Shown here one piece after another: positions 18,157 to 30,200 of a DNA stretch of 64,000 nt. The position numbers were made by a program, and so were the translations under genes. The notes below the pieces were generated by a model. The model saw only the letters and a program-made list of their open reading frames with translations, searched no databases and was not told the origin of the DNA. Each line of letters opens with the position of its first letter. Position 1 is the first letter of the stretch. The stretch comes from Saprospiraceae bacterium (lineage in GTDB: Bacteria; Bacteroidota; Bacteroidia; Chitinophagales; Saprospiraceae): positions 62,001 through 126,000 of the forward strand of contig JADKFC010000008.1 of assembly GCA_016717655.1 (NCBI GenBank). The letters run 5' to 3'.

Positions 18157-20018
18157 TGTCTGTGGAACAGGGAAATGTGCGGCCGGAGGTACTTTTACTC
18201 ACCCCCCCTTTTACCCAACTCAATACACCCTATCCTGCCACTCAATACCTCAAGGGCTACCTCAACACCCTTGGGATAAATAGCCAACAGGCTGACCTGG
18301 GCATAGATGTTTTTCATCAAATCTTTTGCAAGGATGGGTTAAAAGAGGTTTTCGATGTTGATGCTGAGAAGGTAAAAGGCCTGGAGACTAACCTGCAACA
18401 CATTTATGGTTTAAGATTCAGGTACATTCAAACCATAGACAATGTAATCGGTTTTTTATGTGGTAAAAATCCAACACTGGCGTATGAAATAGCAGACCGT
18501 CAATATTTACCGGAAGCAGCCAGGTTTGAAACCCTGATGGACCTCGATCTCAAATTTGGAGAAGCCGGCATCCAGGATTTGGCTAAACACCTGTCAACCC
18601 TCTATCTGGAAGACTTGGGTGATTGGATAAAGGCTTGCAAAGATCCACATTTTGCCTTTACCAGATATGCTGAATCGCTTGCCTCTTCAGCTTCCAGCTT
18701 CGACGATTTATATACACAATTACAATCAGATCAAAGTCTCACCAAAACCTATATTCACCGCTGTCTTAAAAAATATTGTCTCAACGGCATTCCCGATTTA
18801 TTAGTCATTAGTCTGCCCTTCCCCGGCAATGTGCTTGGAGGCCTACTGACGGCTCAATGGTTTAAAAAAAACCACCCTCAAACCCAAATTGCCATTGGAG
18901 GCGGATATGTCAACACCGAATTGCGGCGGGTGAGTGATGAACGACTTTTTGAGTTTATTGATTATATCTGCCTCGACGATGGTGAAAAACCACTTCAAAA
19001 CATTCTGGAATATTTGCAAGGAAGACGGCCTCTGGATCAATTAAAAAGGTGTTTTGTATACAGACATGGCGTCATCCAGTACATCAATGGTGATACCGAA
19101 AAAGATGTGGCCCAAAGAGACACCGGCACCCCTGATTACAGCGGACTTCCATTGGACAAGTACCTTTCTTTTGTGGAAATCGTCAATCCGATGCACAGGT
19201 TGTGGAGTGATGGTAGGTGGAACAAACTCACACTGGCCCATGGCTGCTACTGGGGCAAATGTTCCTTTTGCGATGTGAGCCTGGATTATATTCAACGATA
19301 TGAGCCTATTACTGCCAGTCAACTATGTGACAGGATACAGTCTATTGTAGCCCAAACGGGAGAAACCGGTTTTCATTTTGTGGACGAAGCGGCACCTCCT
19401 GCTTTGATGGGAGAGCTGGCCCTTGAGTTGATCAGAAGAGGGATAAAAATCAGTTGGTGGACCAATATCAGATTTGAGAAAAGTTTTACCTTGGACCTCT
19501 GCAAGCTCTTAAAGGCATCGGGTTGCATTGCGGTAACAGGGGGACTGGAAGTAGCATCCGACCGATTGCTGGCGCTTATGAAAAAAGGAGTAACGGTTGA
19601 ACAGGTGAGCAGGGTGGCCCATGCATTTACAGAAGCAGGTATTATGGTCCATGCCTATCTCATGTATGGTTTTCCTACACAGACAGAACAAGAAACCGTA
19701 GACAGCTTAGAAGTAGTAAGGCAACTATTTAAAGAAGGTGTGCTCCTCTCCGGCTTTTGGCATCGTTTTGCCATGACGGCCCATAGTCCGGTAGGGATTG
19801 ATCCGGCAGCTTACAAGGTGATACAGACGGGACCTGAATTCAAAGGTTTTGCAGAAAATGAGTGGCACTTTGAAGACCCTGAAGGCGGAAGGCATGAAAA
19901 ATTTTCAGAGGGTCTTCGCATTTCATTATTTAACTACATGAACGGAGCCGGTCTTGAGCTTCCATTGGATCATTGGTTTGACTATGTTCTTCCCGCACCA
20001 GTCACCCTCCCAGGATGA
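18156..20018 (+). CDS. B12-binding-domain radical SAM protein
   Basis: 620 aa. The N-terminal ~300 residues resemble a cobalamin-binding Rossmann domain (VLLLTPPFTQLNTPYPATQYL at the start; LLVISLPFPGNVLGGLLTAQWFK and IAIGGGYVNTEL later). The radical SAM core has cysteines C364, C369 and C372 in HGCYWGKCSFCD. That is a C-x4-C-x2-C spacing, one residue longer than the usual first gap. ITGGLEVAS and YGFPTQTEQE-type strands follow. It probably binds a [4Fe-4S] cluster and SAM; the substrate is unknown. Overlaps its neighbours by 1 bp upstream and 4 bp downstream, forming a three-gene unit. Confidence 0.87.
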   Translation: MSVEQGNVRPEVLLLTPPFTQLNTPYPATQYLKGYLNTLGINSQQADLGIDVFHQIFCKDGLKEVFDVDAEKVKGLETNLQHIYGLRFRYIQTIDNVIGFLCGKNPTLAYEIADRQYLPEAARFETLMDLDLKFGEAGIQDLAKHLSTLYLEDLGDWIKACKDPHFAFTRYAESLASSASSFDDLYTQLQSDQSLTKTYIHRCLKKYCLNGIPDLLVISLPFPGNVLGGLLTAQWFKKNHPQTQIAIGGGYVNTELRRVSDERLFEFIDYICLDDGEKPLQNILEYLQGRRPLDQLKRCFVYRHGVIQYINGDTEKDVAQRDTGTPDYSGLPLDKYLSFVEIVNPMHRLWSDGRWNKLTLAHGCYWGKCSFCDVSLDYIQRYEPITASQLCDRIQSIVAQTGETGFHFVDEAAPPALMGELALELIRRGIKISWWTNIRFEKSFTLDLCKLLKASGCIAVTGGLEVASDRLLALMKKGVTVEQVSRVAHAFTEAGIMVHAYLMYGFPTQTEQETVDSLEVVRQLFKEGVLLSGFWHRFAMTAHSPVGIDPAAYKVIQTGPEFKGFAENEWHFEDPEGGRHEKFSEGLRISLFNYMNGAGLELPLDHWFDYVLPAPVTLPG

Positions 20019-20350
20019 TTAAAAAATTTCTTAAAAAACAAGAAGACAAAGTTAGGAGCAATGCAAGGGTGTATTATATAGGAGATTACATAAGTGCAGA
20101 GGACCTGGATGCGGAGTATAGTACCGTAAAAATGTATTTCAAAAACCAGGAAGCGGAAATGGAATTGTTTGACTGGGAGTCGAAATGGATGGCAGATACC
20201 TTACCAAAACTCGAGCCAGCATCTGGTGATGGTCTCCCGTGGGTGGACTTTGTTCAAAACTATATTGAGGCTTCGAATGGCTCAGCTGATGAAGAAGACC
20301 TTTTTCTTCTTTTACCGGCACTGAAATTGGGGGGATTGATTATCGTTTAA
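20015..20350 (+). CDS. Small protein coupled to the radical SAM gene
   Basis: 111 aa. The ATG overlaps the radical SAM stop (ATGA), which indicates translational coupling. Lysine-rich N terminus (MIKKFLKKQEDKVRS), acidic middle, hydrophobic end LFLLLPALKLGGLIIV. No family recognised. It could be a partner or substrate of the radical SAM enzyme, but no cysteine-rich or repeat core typical of a modified peptide is visible. The 3' end overlaps the convergent glycosylase gene by 4 bp. Confidence 0.65.
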   Translation: MIKKFLKKQEDKVRSNARVYYIGDYISAEDLDAEYSTVKMYFKNQEAEMELFDWESKWMADTLPKLEPASGDGLPWVDFVQNYIEASNGSADEEDLFLLLPALKLGGLIIV

Positions 20351-21030
20351 GAAAACGCATTGAGCTTATCAATAAACTGATCGATGTAATATTCCTTACT
20401 TTTTGATTTGTATTGCATGATGAAGCGTGGGTGTTCCAATGGCACTACCCTTCCAAAATATTTTTCACTTTCATTTAACTTTGATAAAAACTGATAATTT
20501 TTACCTGTTCCCAGGCAAAACACCACTTCCTGGCGAAAACCCATATGCAACAATGAGGTAAGGTGTTTTTTAATGAGCGGCAGTGCTAACGCTTCCAATA
20601 TTTTGTCATCATAATAATTATAGTTGACTGTGCCTTTGGTAAAACCAAGGGGACAGACAGAATGAATCAGATATTTTTGGTAAAAAGTTGTTGCACCACC
20701 CATGGCATCGATCCATTCGTACACAAAGACAGATGAGGGTTCATGGGTCTTAAGATCACCCAATTCAAGTCCGCATTTTTCTTTCAGTCGTTTGGTATCT
20801 GTAAATGGAATGCCGGTGGCACCTCCGCCCAATCTGCCCGGATTGATTCCAAGGATGAGGGTGCGATTATGGTGGTCATTGTAGTAAAGATTGTAAAATT
20901 GACGGGTGATTTTTCGCACCATTTCATTTCCATCCATCGGATTGAGCAAGCCAATACCTTCGGGTAAGACCGCATCAAAGGAGAGGTGATCCAAATACTC
21001 AAAAAACTGTGTCGAAAGAGTAGGTATCAT
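20347..21030 (-). CDS. SMUG2-like uracil-DNA glycosylase family protein (DUF4918)
   Basis: 227 aa. Active-site-type motif LILGINPGRLGGGATGIPFTD (glycosylase motif I region) and a C-terminal EHPRFIMQYK that corresponds to the minor-groove His loop (HPS/HPR). This matches the DUF4918/SMUG2 branch of the UDG superfamily, expected to remove damaged bases such as uracil derivatives. The exact substrate is unknown. Intact; convergent with the radical SAM unit. Confidence 0.83.
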   Translation of the reverse strand: MIPTLSTQFFEYLDHLSFDAVLPEGIGLLNPMDGNEMVRKITRQFYNLYYNDHHNRTLILGINPGRLGGGATGIPFTDTKRLKEKCGLELGDLKTHEPSSVFVYEWIDAMGGATTFYQKYLIHSVCPLGFTKGTVNYNYYDDKILEALALPLIKKHLTSLLHMGFRQEVVFCLGTGKNYQFLSKLNESEKYFGRVVPLEHPRFIMQYKSKSKEYYIDQFIDKLNAFS

Positions 21031-21171
21031 AAGGATAACATAACGATTAATAAAAATATTGGTTCAGCCCTCAAAATAAAAACACTTTTTATCACAGTAT
21101 CTTTTGGTCCTGATATCAATAAATATTTCAGGGCAATAAATTGGATTTGAACAAGCCACAATCTATATAAT

Positions 21172-21203
21172 AAAAAAGCAGGAAGAATAATCTCCCTGCT
21201 TTC
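21172..21203 (-). terminator. Terminator of the giant surface-protein gene
   Basis: On the minus strand, an AAAGCAGG stem pairs with CCTGCTTT around an A/T-rich loop and is followed by TTTATTA, 24 bp beyond the giant gene's stop codon. Confidence 0.75.
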
Positions 21204-21226
21204 GATAAATATGCAATTACGTCTTA

Positions 21227-24200
21227 CTATTCAGTTATAATCAGTTTTTTGATATCTGTATAACTACCCTGAGTAGTTTGTACCATGTACACCCCTGTAC
21301 TCAGGCCTGAAATTCTGATTTTTTTGTTGAGTCCATATTTATTTTCAGATTCAAGGTTGTAGGTCTGAACCAACTGTCCTTCAACATTAAATACGTAAAC
21401 AACTGCGTCTTCATTTCCCTTCAATTCTACAGAAAGTGTGCTATAGTCTCTGGCAGGGTTTGGATAAAGGGCAACCTTGTTGTCTTTAACCTCAATACGT
21501 ACAGCAACGGTTCTGCTGAGTGCATTTCTACCATCTTTATCCCATTGTTGGATGCGGTAATAATAAACTCCTCCCTTCGCAATATCTCCATCGGTTGTTT
21601 GATATTTTCTTACATCAGATGAGATACCAGCCGCCTTGACTTCTGCAATATCCGTAAAATCGACTTCACTTTCATGTCTTCTCTGAACGATGAACTTATC
21701 TGAGTTAACCTCACTGGCAGTTGACCAGGTAATCAGGTTGTGGCTGCCTTTGTTTTCAGCATTTACGTCCAACCATCTTACTGGGAGTGCGCCAAAGGCC
21801 AGACCCGCATCAATGTTGACATAGTTGACACCCGGTGCCATATCAAATCTTCTGGTGGTGTTCAAACCATTGGAATGGTCAACATCACTGTTCATGGCAT
21901 CGTCTTGTGTCACTGACATTGTATAGCCATATCCTGATGGTGGATTAAATCTCAGGTAATATGATGACTTGCCAAGGTATTCAATTTTGTAAACACCATT
22001 TTGGTCTGTATAATCTTCTGCTACCTTTTGATTCAGCGTATCAAATGCTTCAACCAAAACGTTGGCAACGCGTGGTTCTTCAGATTGCTGAACACCATCA
22101 TTGTTGTCGTCTATCCAAACCAGGTTACCTGCTGTTGCCATTGGATAAAATCCGGCACCGAGGTCATTCTTGGCCTGACCAGACAAAACAGTAAAGTTGG
22201 ATGAAGTAGCTTTGCCATTGGCATTGGTAAGATCACTGTCGAGATTATCATCATTGCCTATATTAGCCCTGGCCTGAACCAAGCCGATAGGAGGCATTAT
22301 TACTTCGATGTAGTAAGTTCCTGGAGGAGCACAGAATTGGAAGTAGCCATCTGTTGAACCTGTACCCGGTTTGTGACCAGTATATTTGCTTTCATAGATA
22401 CTCTTAGTACTTCCAACTACTCTCCAAAGATTTACCTTCAGACCGTTGATACCATTTTCTGTTTGATCCTGAACATCATCCTTATCAACATCATACCAAA
22501 CCCTTTCTCCGATTTGTACACATTTGTACAAGCCGGCATACCAGGTAAGATCGGTTTGACCTGAAGTAAAGGTTACAAGTCCTGTAGTACCCGCACCATT
22601 GCCGCCATCCACATCACTGTCCACATTATTGTTGGATCCTACATTGGCAAAGGTAAAGCCATAAGATGGATCCGGTGTGAATCTGAAGTAATAGGTGCCT
22701 GCCAGGATACCTGTAAAGACAAACCTACCCGTATTATCAGTAAATGTAGTAGCAATCAGATTGCCGCTTGGATCAAACAATTCAACCTGAACATTGGGTA
22801 CACCCGGCTCGTTGGTCTGGTAAATGCCATCACCGTTCAAATCTTCCCACACCAGGCTACCAATAGACTCTACGATGTCGACATAGGTAATGGTTACTAC
22901 TGCCTGATCACTGAGTCCTGTCTGGTTTTCAGTAAGGGTGTAGGTCAATGGTGTTGGGTCATCACCAAATCCTGGATTGGGATCGAAAGTCAAATTGCCG
23001 GTGGCAGGATTGTAAGTATAAACACCTTGTCCTGGTATGGTAACCACATTTGGTGTTGCTGTTGGCAAGCCTGTAGCAGGATTGATCAGGATAACCGTTG
23101 TATTTGCAGTTGTAGCCTGAGAGCCATCTGAGATATCGTCATTAGATAAAATGTTGATGGTCACATTGCTGTTTACTGCATTCTCAAGTGAAGAGTCATT
23201 GTTGGCTACAGGAGGTATTTCGGTATAAGTAACCGTAACAAGAGCCACATCCGTCAAGCCTGTCAGGGTCTCTGTCAGAATATACGTAATCGGCGTTGGA
23301 TCCGTGGTAAATCCTGGATTAGGATCAAACGTGAGTACTCCAGTTGATGGATTGTAAGTATAAACTCCCTGGCCTGGTATGGTGACCACATTAGGTGTAG
23401 TTGTTGGCAAGCCCGTAGCCGGATTTACCAGTACAACACTGGTATTGGTTGTGGTAGCCTGACTTCCATCAGACAAGTCATCATTGGTCAATAGGTTAAG
23501 AGTGGCGTTGTTGCCCACTACATTGTTGAGACTTTGATCGTCATTGGCTACAGGTGGTTGTTCCAGATAAGTAATGGTCACTGTAGCAGGATCTGTCAAA
23601 CCGGTCAATGTCTCCTTCAAAATATAATTGATCGGAGTTGGATCGGTTGTAAAGCCCGGATTCGGATCAAAGGTTAATATGCCGGTGGCAGGATTATAGG
23701 TATATACTCCCTGGCCCGGAATGGTAACCACATTGGGTGTAGTTGTAGCCACACCTGTAGCCGGATCGATCAAGGTAACAGTAGTATTTGCTATAGTTGC
23801 CTGAGTACCATCTGACAAATCATCATTGGTAAGCAGGTTGATAGCAGCATTGCTTCCGACCGCATTGTTGAGACTCTGGTCATCGTTGGCAATCGGAGGT
23901 TGTTCGATATAGGTAATGGTTACATTGGCCACATCTGTCAAGCCCGTCAGGTTTTCTGTCAAAACATAATTAACCGGAGTTGGATCTGTTGTAAATCCAG
24001 GGTTAGGGTCAAATGTAAGGTCACCTGTTGCAGGATTGTAGGTATAGACACCCTGACCCGCGATGGTCACTACATTAGGTGTGGTGGTAGCTAAGCCTGT
24101 AGTAGGATCAATCAATGTTACGGTAGTATTAGAAACTGTAGCCTGACTTCCATCAGAAACATCATCATTCAACAGAAGATTGAGGGTAACATTGGTTCCC

Positions 24201-27200
24201 ACGGCATTGCCCAAATCCTGATCATCATTGGCAACAGGCGGTTGCTCAATATAGGTAATGGTTACAGTTGCCTGATCTGTCAATCCTGTCAATGTTTCCG
24301 TTAGGATGTAATTGATTGGGGTAGGATCTGTTGTAAAGCCAGGGGCTGGATCAAATACCAGTTCACCTGTTGCCGGATTATAGGTGTAAACACCCATGCC
24401 CGCGATGGTCACTACATTAGGTGTAAGAGTAGGCAAACCTGTTGATGGATCAATCAAGACTACTGTGGTATTACTGATTGTGGCTGGTGAACCATCAGAC
24501 AACTGGTCATTGGCAAGGATGTTTACACTTCCATTGGTACCCACTGCATTGCCCAAATCCGAATCATCTACTGCCAAAGGCGGCAATTCAATATACGTTA
24601 TTAGTACATTGGCTGTATCGCTCAAGCCAGTTGCAGTCTCCGTTAAAATATAATCAATAGGTGTAGGATCCAGGGTGAAGCCAGGATTGGGATCAAAGCT
24701 CAGCACACCCGTTGCTGGATTGTAGGTATATACTCCCTGACCTGCTATGGTAACCGTATTAGGAGTTACTGTTGGTAGTCCTGTTGCAGGATCTATCAAT
24801 ACCACCTGGGTATTGGCAGGTGTTGCTGGGTCTCCGTTAAACACATTATCGTTTCCTAAAATATTTAAACTTACTGTAGTGCCTGGTGTGTTGTTTGGAC
24901 TTACATCATCCACTGCTACCGGCGGTGGTGGTGGAATGATGGTTGTTGTAGGATCGTTTCCATCAGGATCACCTGGAGACCCTGTTTCATTGGGGTCAGA
25001 TGGATTGGCACTATCCGACAAATCAGAAACTGGGATGCCATTTGGTGTAGATCCTGCTGCTATTGCCTGGTTGATGATTTGACCTTGTACAATATCTGCC
25101 AGGGTAATGGTATAATTGGCAACATAGGTTGCAGTTTCTCCGATCAACAAGGTACCTTCTCCACTTCCCATTGAAGCTGATTGGAATACAGGTACTGGTA
25201 AGCCACCATTTCCTGTAAAGTTATCCAGATTCTCATTGATGGTTAAATTCTGGATGGTTGTATTTCCACTGTTGACTACCTGATATGTATAGGTAATAAC
25301 ATCACCCGGATTGGATTGGTTATTTACACCTAAGTCTAAGATGCTTGCTTTTGTCATCCAGAGTTTAGGTTGTTGGTTTACCGGTGTTGGTGCATCATCT
25401 GTTTCCGGCATTGGATCCTCATCTGTTGTTACACTAACAGTATTAACCAAGGTTAAACCTGCATCTATATCAGCTTGGGTTACTGTATAACTAATGGTAT
25501 AGGTCCATGTTTCCCCTACGTTCAAATTGCCATTTGAACTTACGCTCTCGGTAGGTAAACCAAGTGCACCTATACTGCCATCGGGCATCACATCATTTAC
25601 AACTACATTGGTCAATGTTACATTTCCGGTATTGCTTACCACTATGGTATAATTCAAAACCTCACCCGCAGCCGTTACAGGGTTGGGACCTCCTGTTTGA
25701 GTCTTGGACACTGTAAATGAAGGTGACTGACTAACGGGGGTTGGTGCATCATCCGTTTCCGGCATTGGATCCTCATCTGTTGTGACCGTAACAGTATTGA
25801 CGAGAGTTAAACCTGCATCAATGTCTGCTTGTGTCACTGTATAACTGATGGTATAGGTCCATGTTTCTCCTACGTTCAAATTGCCATTTGAACTTACGCT
25901 CTCGGTAGGTAAACCAAGTGCACCTATACTACCATCGGGCATCACATCATTGACAACTACATTGGTCAATGTTACATTTCCGGTATTATTAATTACAATG
26001 GTATAATCAAGTACCTCACCAGCTGTTGTTGCAGGGTTTGGACCTCCTGTTTGTGTTTTGGAAACAGTGAAAGAAGGGGACTGACTAACAGGGGTTGGCG
26101 CATCATCCGTTTCCGGAGTTGGATCTTCTTCTGTTGTAACTGTTACTGTATTGACAAGGGTAGTTCCAGCATCAATATCTGATTGGGTAACAGTATAACT
26201 AATATTGTATGTCCATGTTTCTCCGACGTTCAAATTGCCATTTGAACTTACGTTCTCTGTTGGTAAACCAAGTGCACCAGTGCTGCCATCCGGCATTACA
26301 TCATTTACAACTACATTGGTTAAAGTTACATTGCCGGTATTACTAACAACGATGGTATATGAAAGTACGTCACCCGCTACAGTTGCCGGATTGGGCCCTC
26401 CTGTTTGTGTCTTAACTACTGTAAATGAAGGGTTCTGGCTTACGGGAGTTGGTTCCTCATCCGTTTCCGGTGTTGGATCCTCATCTGTCGTTACCGATAC
26501 TCTGTTCACAAGTGTAAGGCCGGCATCAATATCTGATTGGCTAACGGTATAACTAATGGTATAAGTCCACGTTTCCCCAACGTTCAAATTGCCATTTGAA
26601 CTTACGCTCTCGGCCGGTAAACCAAGAAGTCCTGGACTTCCATCAGGCATCATGTCATTCACCACTACATTGTTTAGGGTCAAGTTGCCCGTATTGCTCA
26701 CTACAATGGTATAATCAATTACCTGACCTGCAGCAGTGACCGGACTAGGACCTCCCGTCTGTGTTTTGACTACACTGAAGGAAGGCATTTGATTCACGAG
26801 TGTTGGTGCATCATCGGTATGTGGCATAGGATCTTCTTCGGTGGTTACTGTTACCGTATTCACAAGAGTTAACCCAGCATCAAGGTCAGCCTGAGTGACG
26901 GTATAGCTAATGGTATATGTCCACGTTTCTCCAACGTTCAAATTGCCATTTGAACTTACGCTCTCTGTAGGCAATGCCAGGACTCCTGCGCTTCCATCCG
27001 GCATTGCATCACTCACCATAACATTGGTTAAGGTAACGTTGCCGGTATTGCTTACTAAAATCGTATAATCAATAACCTGACCCGCTGCTGAGACCGGATT
27101 AGGTCCTCCTGTCTGAATTTTAGATACCGTGAAAGAAGGCTGCTGACTTACCGGTGTGGTAGCGTCATCTGTTTCAGGTGTAGGATCTTCTTCAGTGGTA

Positions 27201-30200
27201 ACCGTTACGGTATTTACCAGATTGGTTCCAGCATCCAAATCTGCCTGAGTTACAGTATAACTCACATTGAACGTCCATGTTTCATTGACATTCAATACAG
27301 CATCGTACGCAACACTTTCAATCGGAGCTCCCAGGGATCCTGAATCTCCATCCGGCATTTGATCTACAACTGCAATAGTGGTGAGTGTTACATTGCCTGT
27401 ATTCGTTACAACAATGGTATAGTCGATAACTTGGCCTGCCGTTGTCACCGGATTAGGACCTCCCGTTTGTGTTTTTACCACACTAAATGAAGGAGATTGA
27501 TTTACCGGTGTTGGTGCTTCATCTGTCTCTGGAGTAGGATCTTCATCCGTGGTCACAGAAACCCTGTTCACTAAAGTTGTTCCGTCATCTACATCCGATT
27601 GGGTTGTAGTATAACTAATGGTATATGTCCACGTTTCTCCAACGTTCAAATTGCCATTTGTACTTACGCTCTCTACTGGTAAACCAAGTGCACCTGTGCT
27701 TCCATCCGGCATTACATCATTCACCACAACATTGGTGAGCGTAAGGTTTCCGGTATTGCTAACAACGATGGTATAATCGATAACCTGGCCTGCTGCTGTC
27801 ACTGGATTTGGACCTCCTGTTTGAGTCTTGGACACATTAAAGGATGGTAGCTGACTTACCGGTGTTGGTGCTTCATCGGTCTGTGGTGTTGGATCTTCAT
27901 CTGTAGTTACTGAAACTCTGTTTATCAGTGTAAGACCTGCATCTATATCCGCTTGAGTCACTGTATAACTGGCAAAATAGGTCCATGTTTCTCCAATGTT
28001 CAAAACACCATTTGCAGATAAACTCTCCATTGGGGAACCAAGTGTTTCGTTGCTTCCATCAGGCATTTGGTCAGTTGCCATTATATTGGTCAAAGTAAGA
28101 TTACCTGTGTTGGTCACAACAATGGTATAGTCAAGTACCTGACCCGCAGCTGAAACCGGGCTTGGACCTCCTGTTTGAGTTTTAACCACATTGAATGATG
28201 GCTGCTGACTCACAGGTGTAGTTTCATCATCCGTTTCCGGATTAGGATCTTCTTCTGTAGTTACTGATACTGTATTTACCAGTGCGAGTCCTGCATCGAT
28301 GTCAGCTTGCGTTACAGTATAACTGATGGTATAGGTCCATGTTTCTCCAACATTCAAAGAATCATTTACACTTATACTTTCCATTGGTGTACCAAGAGAC
28401 TCCATTGTGCCATCCGGCATTAAATCAGTTACAACCACATTGGTCAAGCTAAGGTTTCCGGTATTGGTCACCACAATGGTATAGTCGATTACCTGACCAA
28501 CGCTTGTCACTGGACTTGGCCCTCCCGTTTGGGTTTTGGTGACAGTAAATGATGGTGTCTGGCTTACAGGTGTAGGCTCCTCATCGGTTTCCGGTGTCGG
28601 ATCTTCATCTGTTGTTGCCGAAACCCTATTCACAAGGGTAAGACCTGCATCGATATCGGCTTGTGTAACGGTATAGCTAATGGTATAGGTCCATGTTTCT
28701 CCGACGTTCAAACTTCCGTTTGTACTTACGCTCTCTGTTGGTAAACCAAGTGCACCTGTGCTTCCATCAGGCATTACATCATTCACCACAACATTGGTGA
28801 GTGTAAGATTTCCAGTATTGCTAACAACTATGGTATAATCGATAACCTGGCCAGCTGTTGTCACTGGATTAGGGCCACCAGTCTGGGTTTTTACAATACT
28901 GAATGAAGGTGTTTGCACCATGTTTTCAATATGGTTGTCGGTTGCAAAAACCGGTGAATTATCCGGTGCATATCCTACAACTGAAGCAACATTGGTAACC
29001 TTTCCTGTATCTATGGCCATTTGATCAACCATCAAGGAAGCTGTAAACGTAATACTATCCGTTTCACCTGGTGCTAGAGAAGCCAGGGTGCCTCCATTAA
29101 CAGACACCAATGGATCCGAAACTTCAATATTGTACAGGGTAACATTACCAGAGTTGGTAACATAAAATTTATAGTCAATTTGATCACCAGGATTGTATCC
29201 GGCAGGAGCCAGGTCAACAAAAGTTCCTTTTTTAATAAGGGAAATTGAAGGATTTTGTCCAAAAGTCTGATCATCGGTATCATCATCACTTACCTCACTT
29301 CCCATTGGTGGAGTACCATATACAAAGGCCTGATTTGAGAAACTGCCGTTGTCAATGTCAGATTGCTGGATGATATAAGTTGCGCTGATAGTGGAGTTGT
29401 CAATATCTCCAGGATTGAGAACAGGAATAGGTCCTCCTACCAGGGTTACTAGAAAATCAGAGATGTAAACATTTGTTAACGTAACATTCCCTGTATTCTC
29501 AATTATAAAATTATATACAATTTCATCACCTGCATTAAATCCTGCTGGGGCAAGATCAACATAAGTACCTGTCTTGATCAATTGGATGGCAGGTAATTGT
29601 TTAACCGGTGTTGATTCATCATCGGTTACCGGATCAGGTGTTTCATCAGTTGTAATTGTAACCGTATTAACTAAGTTAGCTCCGGAATTTAAATCATCTT
29701 GCGTAACAGTATAAGTGGTAGTATATGTCCATGTTTCGCCAACTTCTACGATTCCGTTTGCAATCAGACTTTCTGTTGGCATTGCAAGGGCAACTATGCT
29801 ACCGTCAGGCATTTGGTCAGAAACAGAAATATTGGTTAATGAAACATTGCCTGTATTGGTAAGTACAATCTGGTACCCAATAATCTGACCTACCTGTGAA
29901 ACTGTATCTGGAAGACTGGTCTGTGTTTTTGAAACAGTAAATGAAGGTGACTGTGATATAGGTGTTGTTGCACTATCGTTTTGCGGCGTAGGTAATTCAT
30001 TGGTAGTAACATATACATTATTGATCAATGGCAAACCTGCGTCTATGTCAGTTTGAGAAACCGTATATGAAATCATGTAAGTCCATGTTTCACCAACCTC
30101 CATTTGGCCATTGGCAGCACCACTCTCTGCTGGAGGAGTCAAAGTACCGTTAACACCATTAGGCAAAATATCAGAAGTATTAATGCTGGTAAGTGTCATG

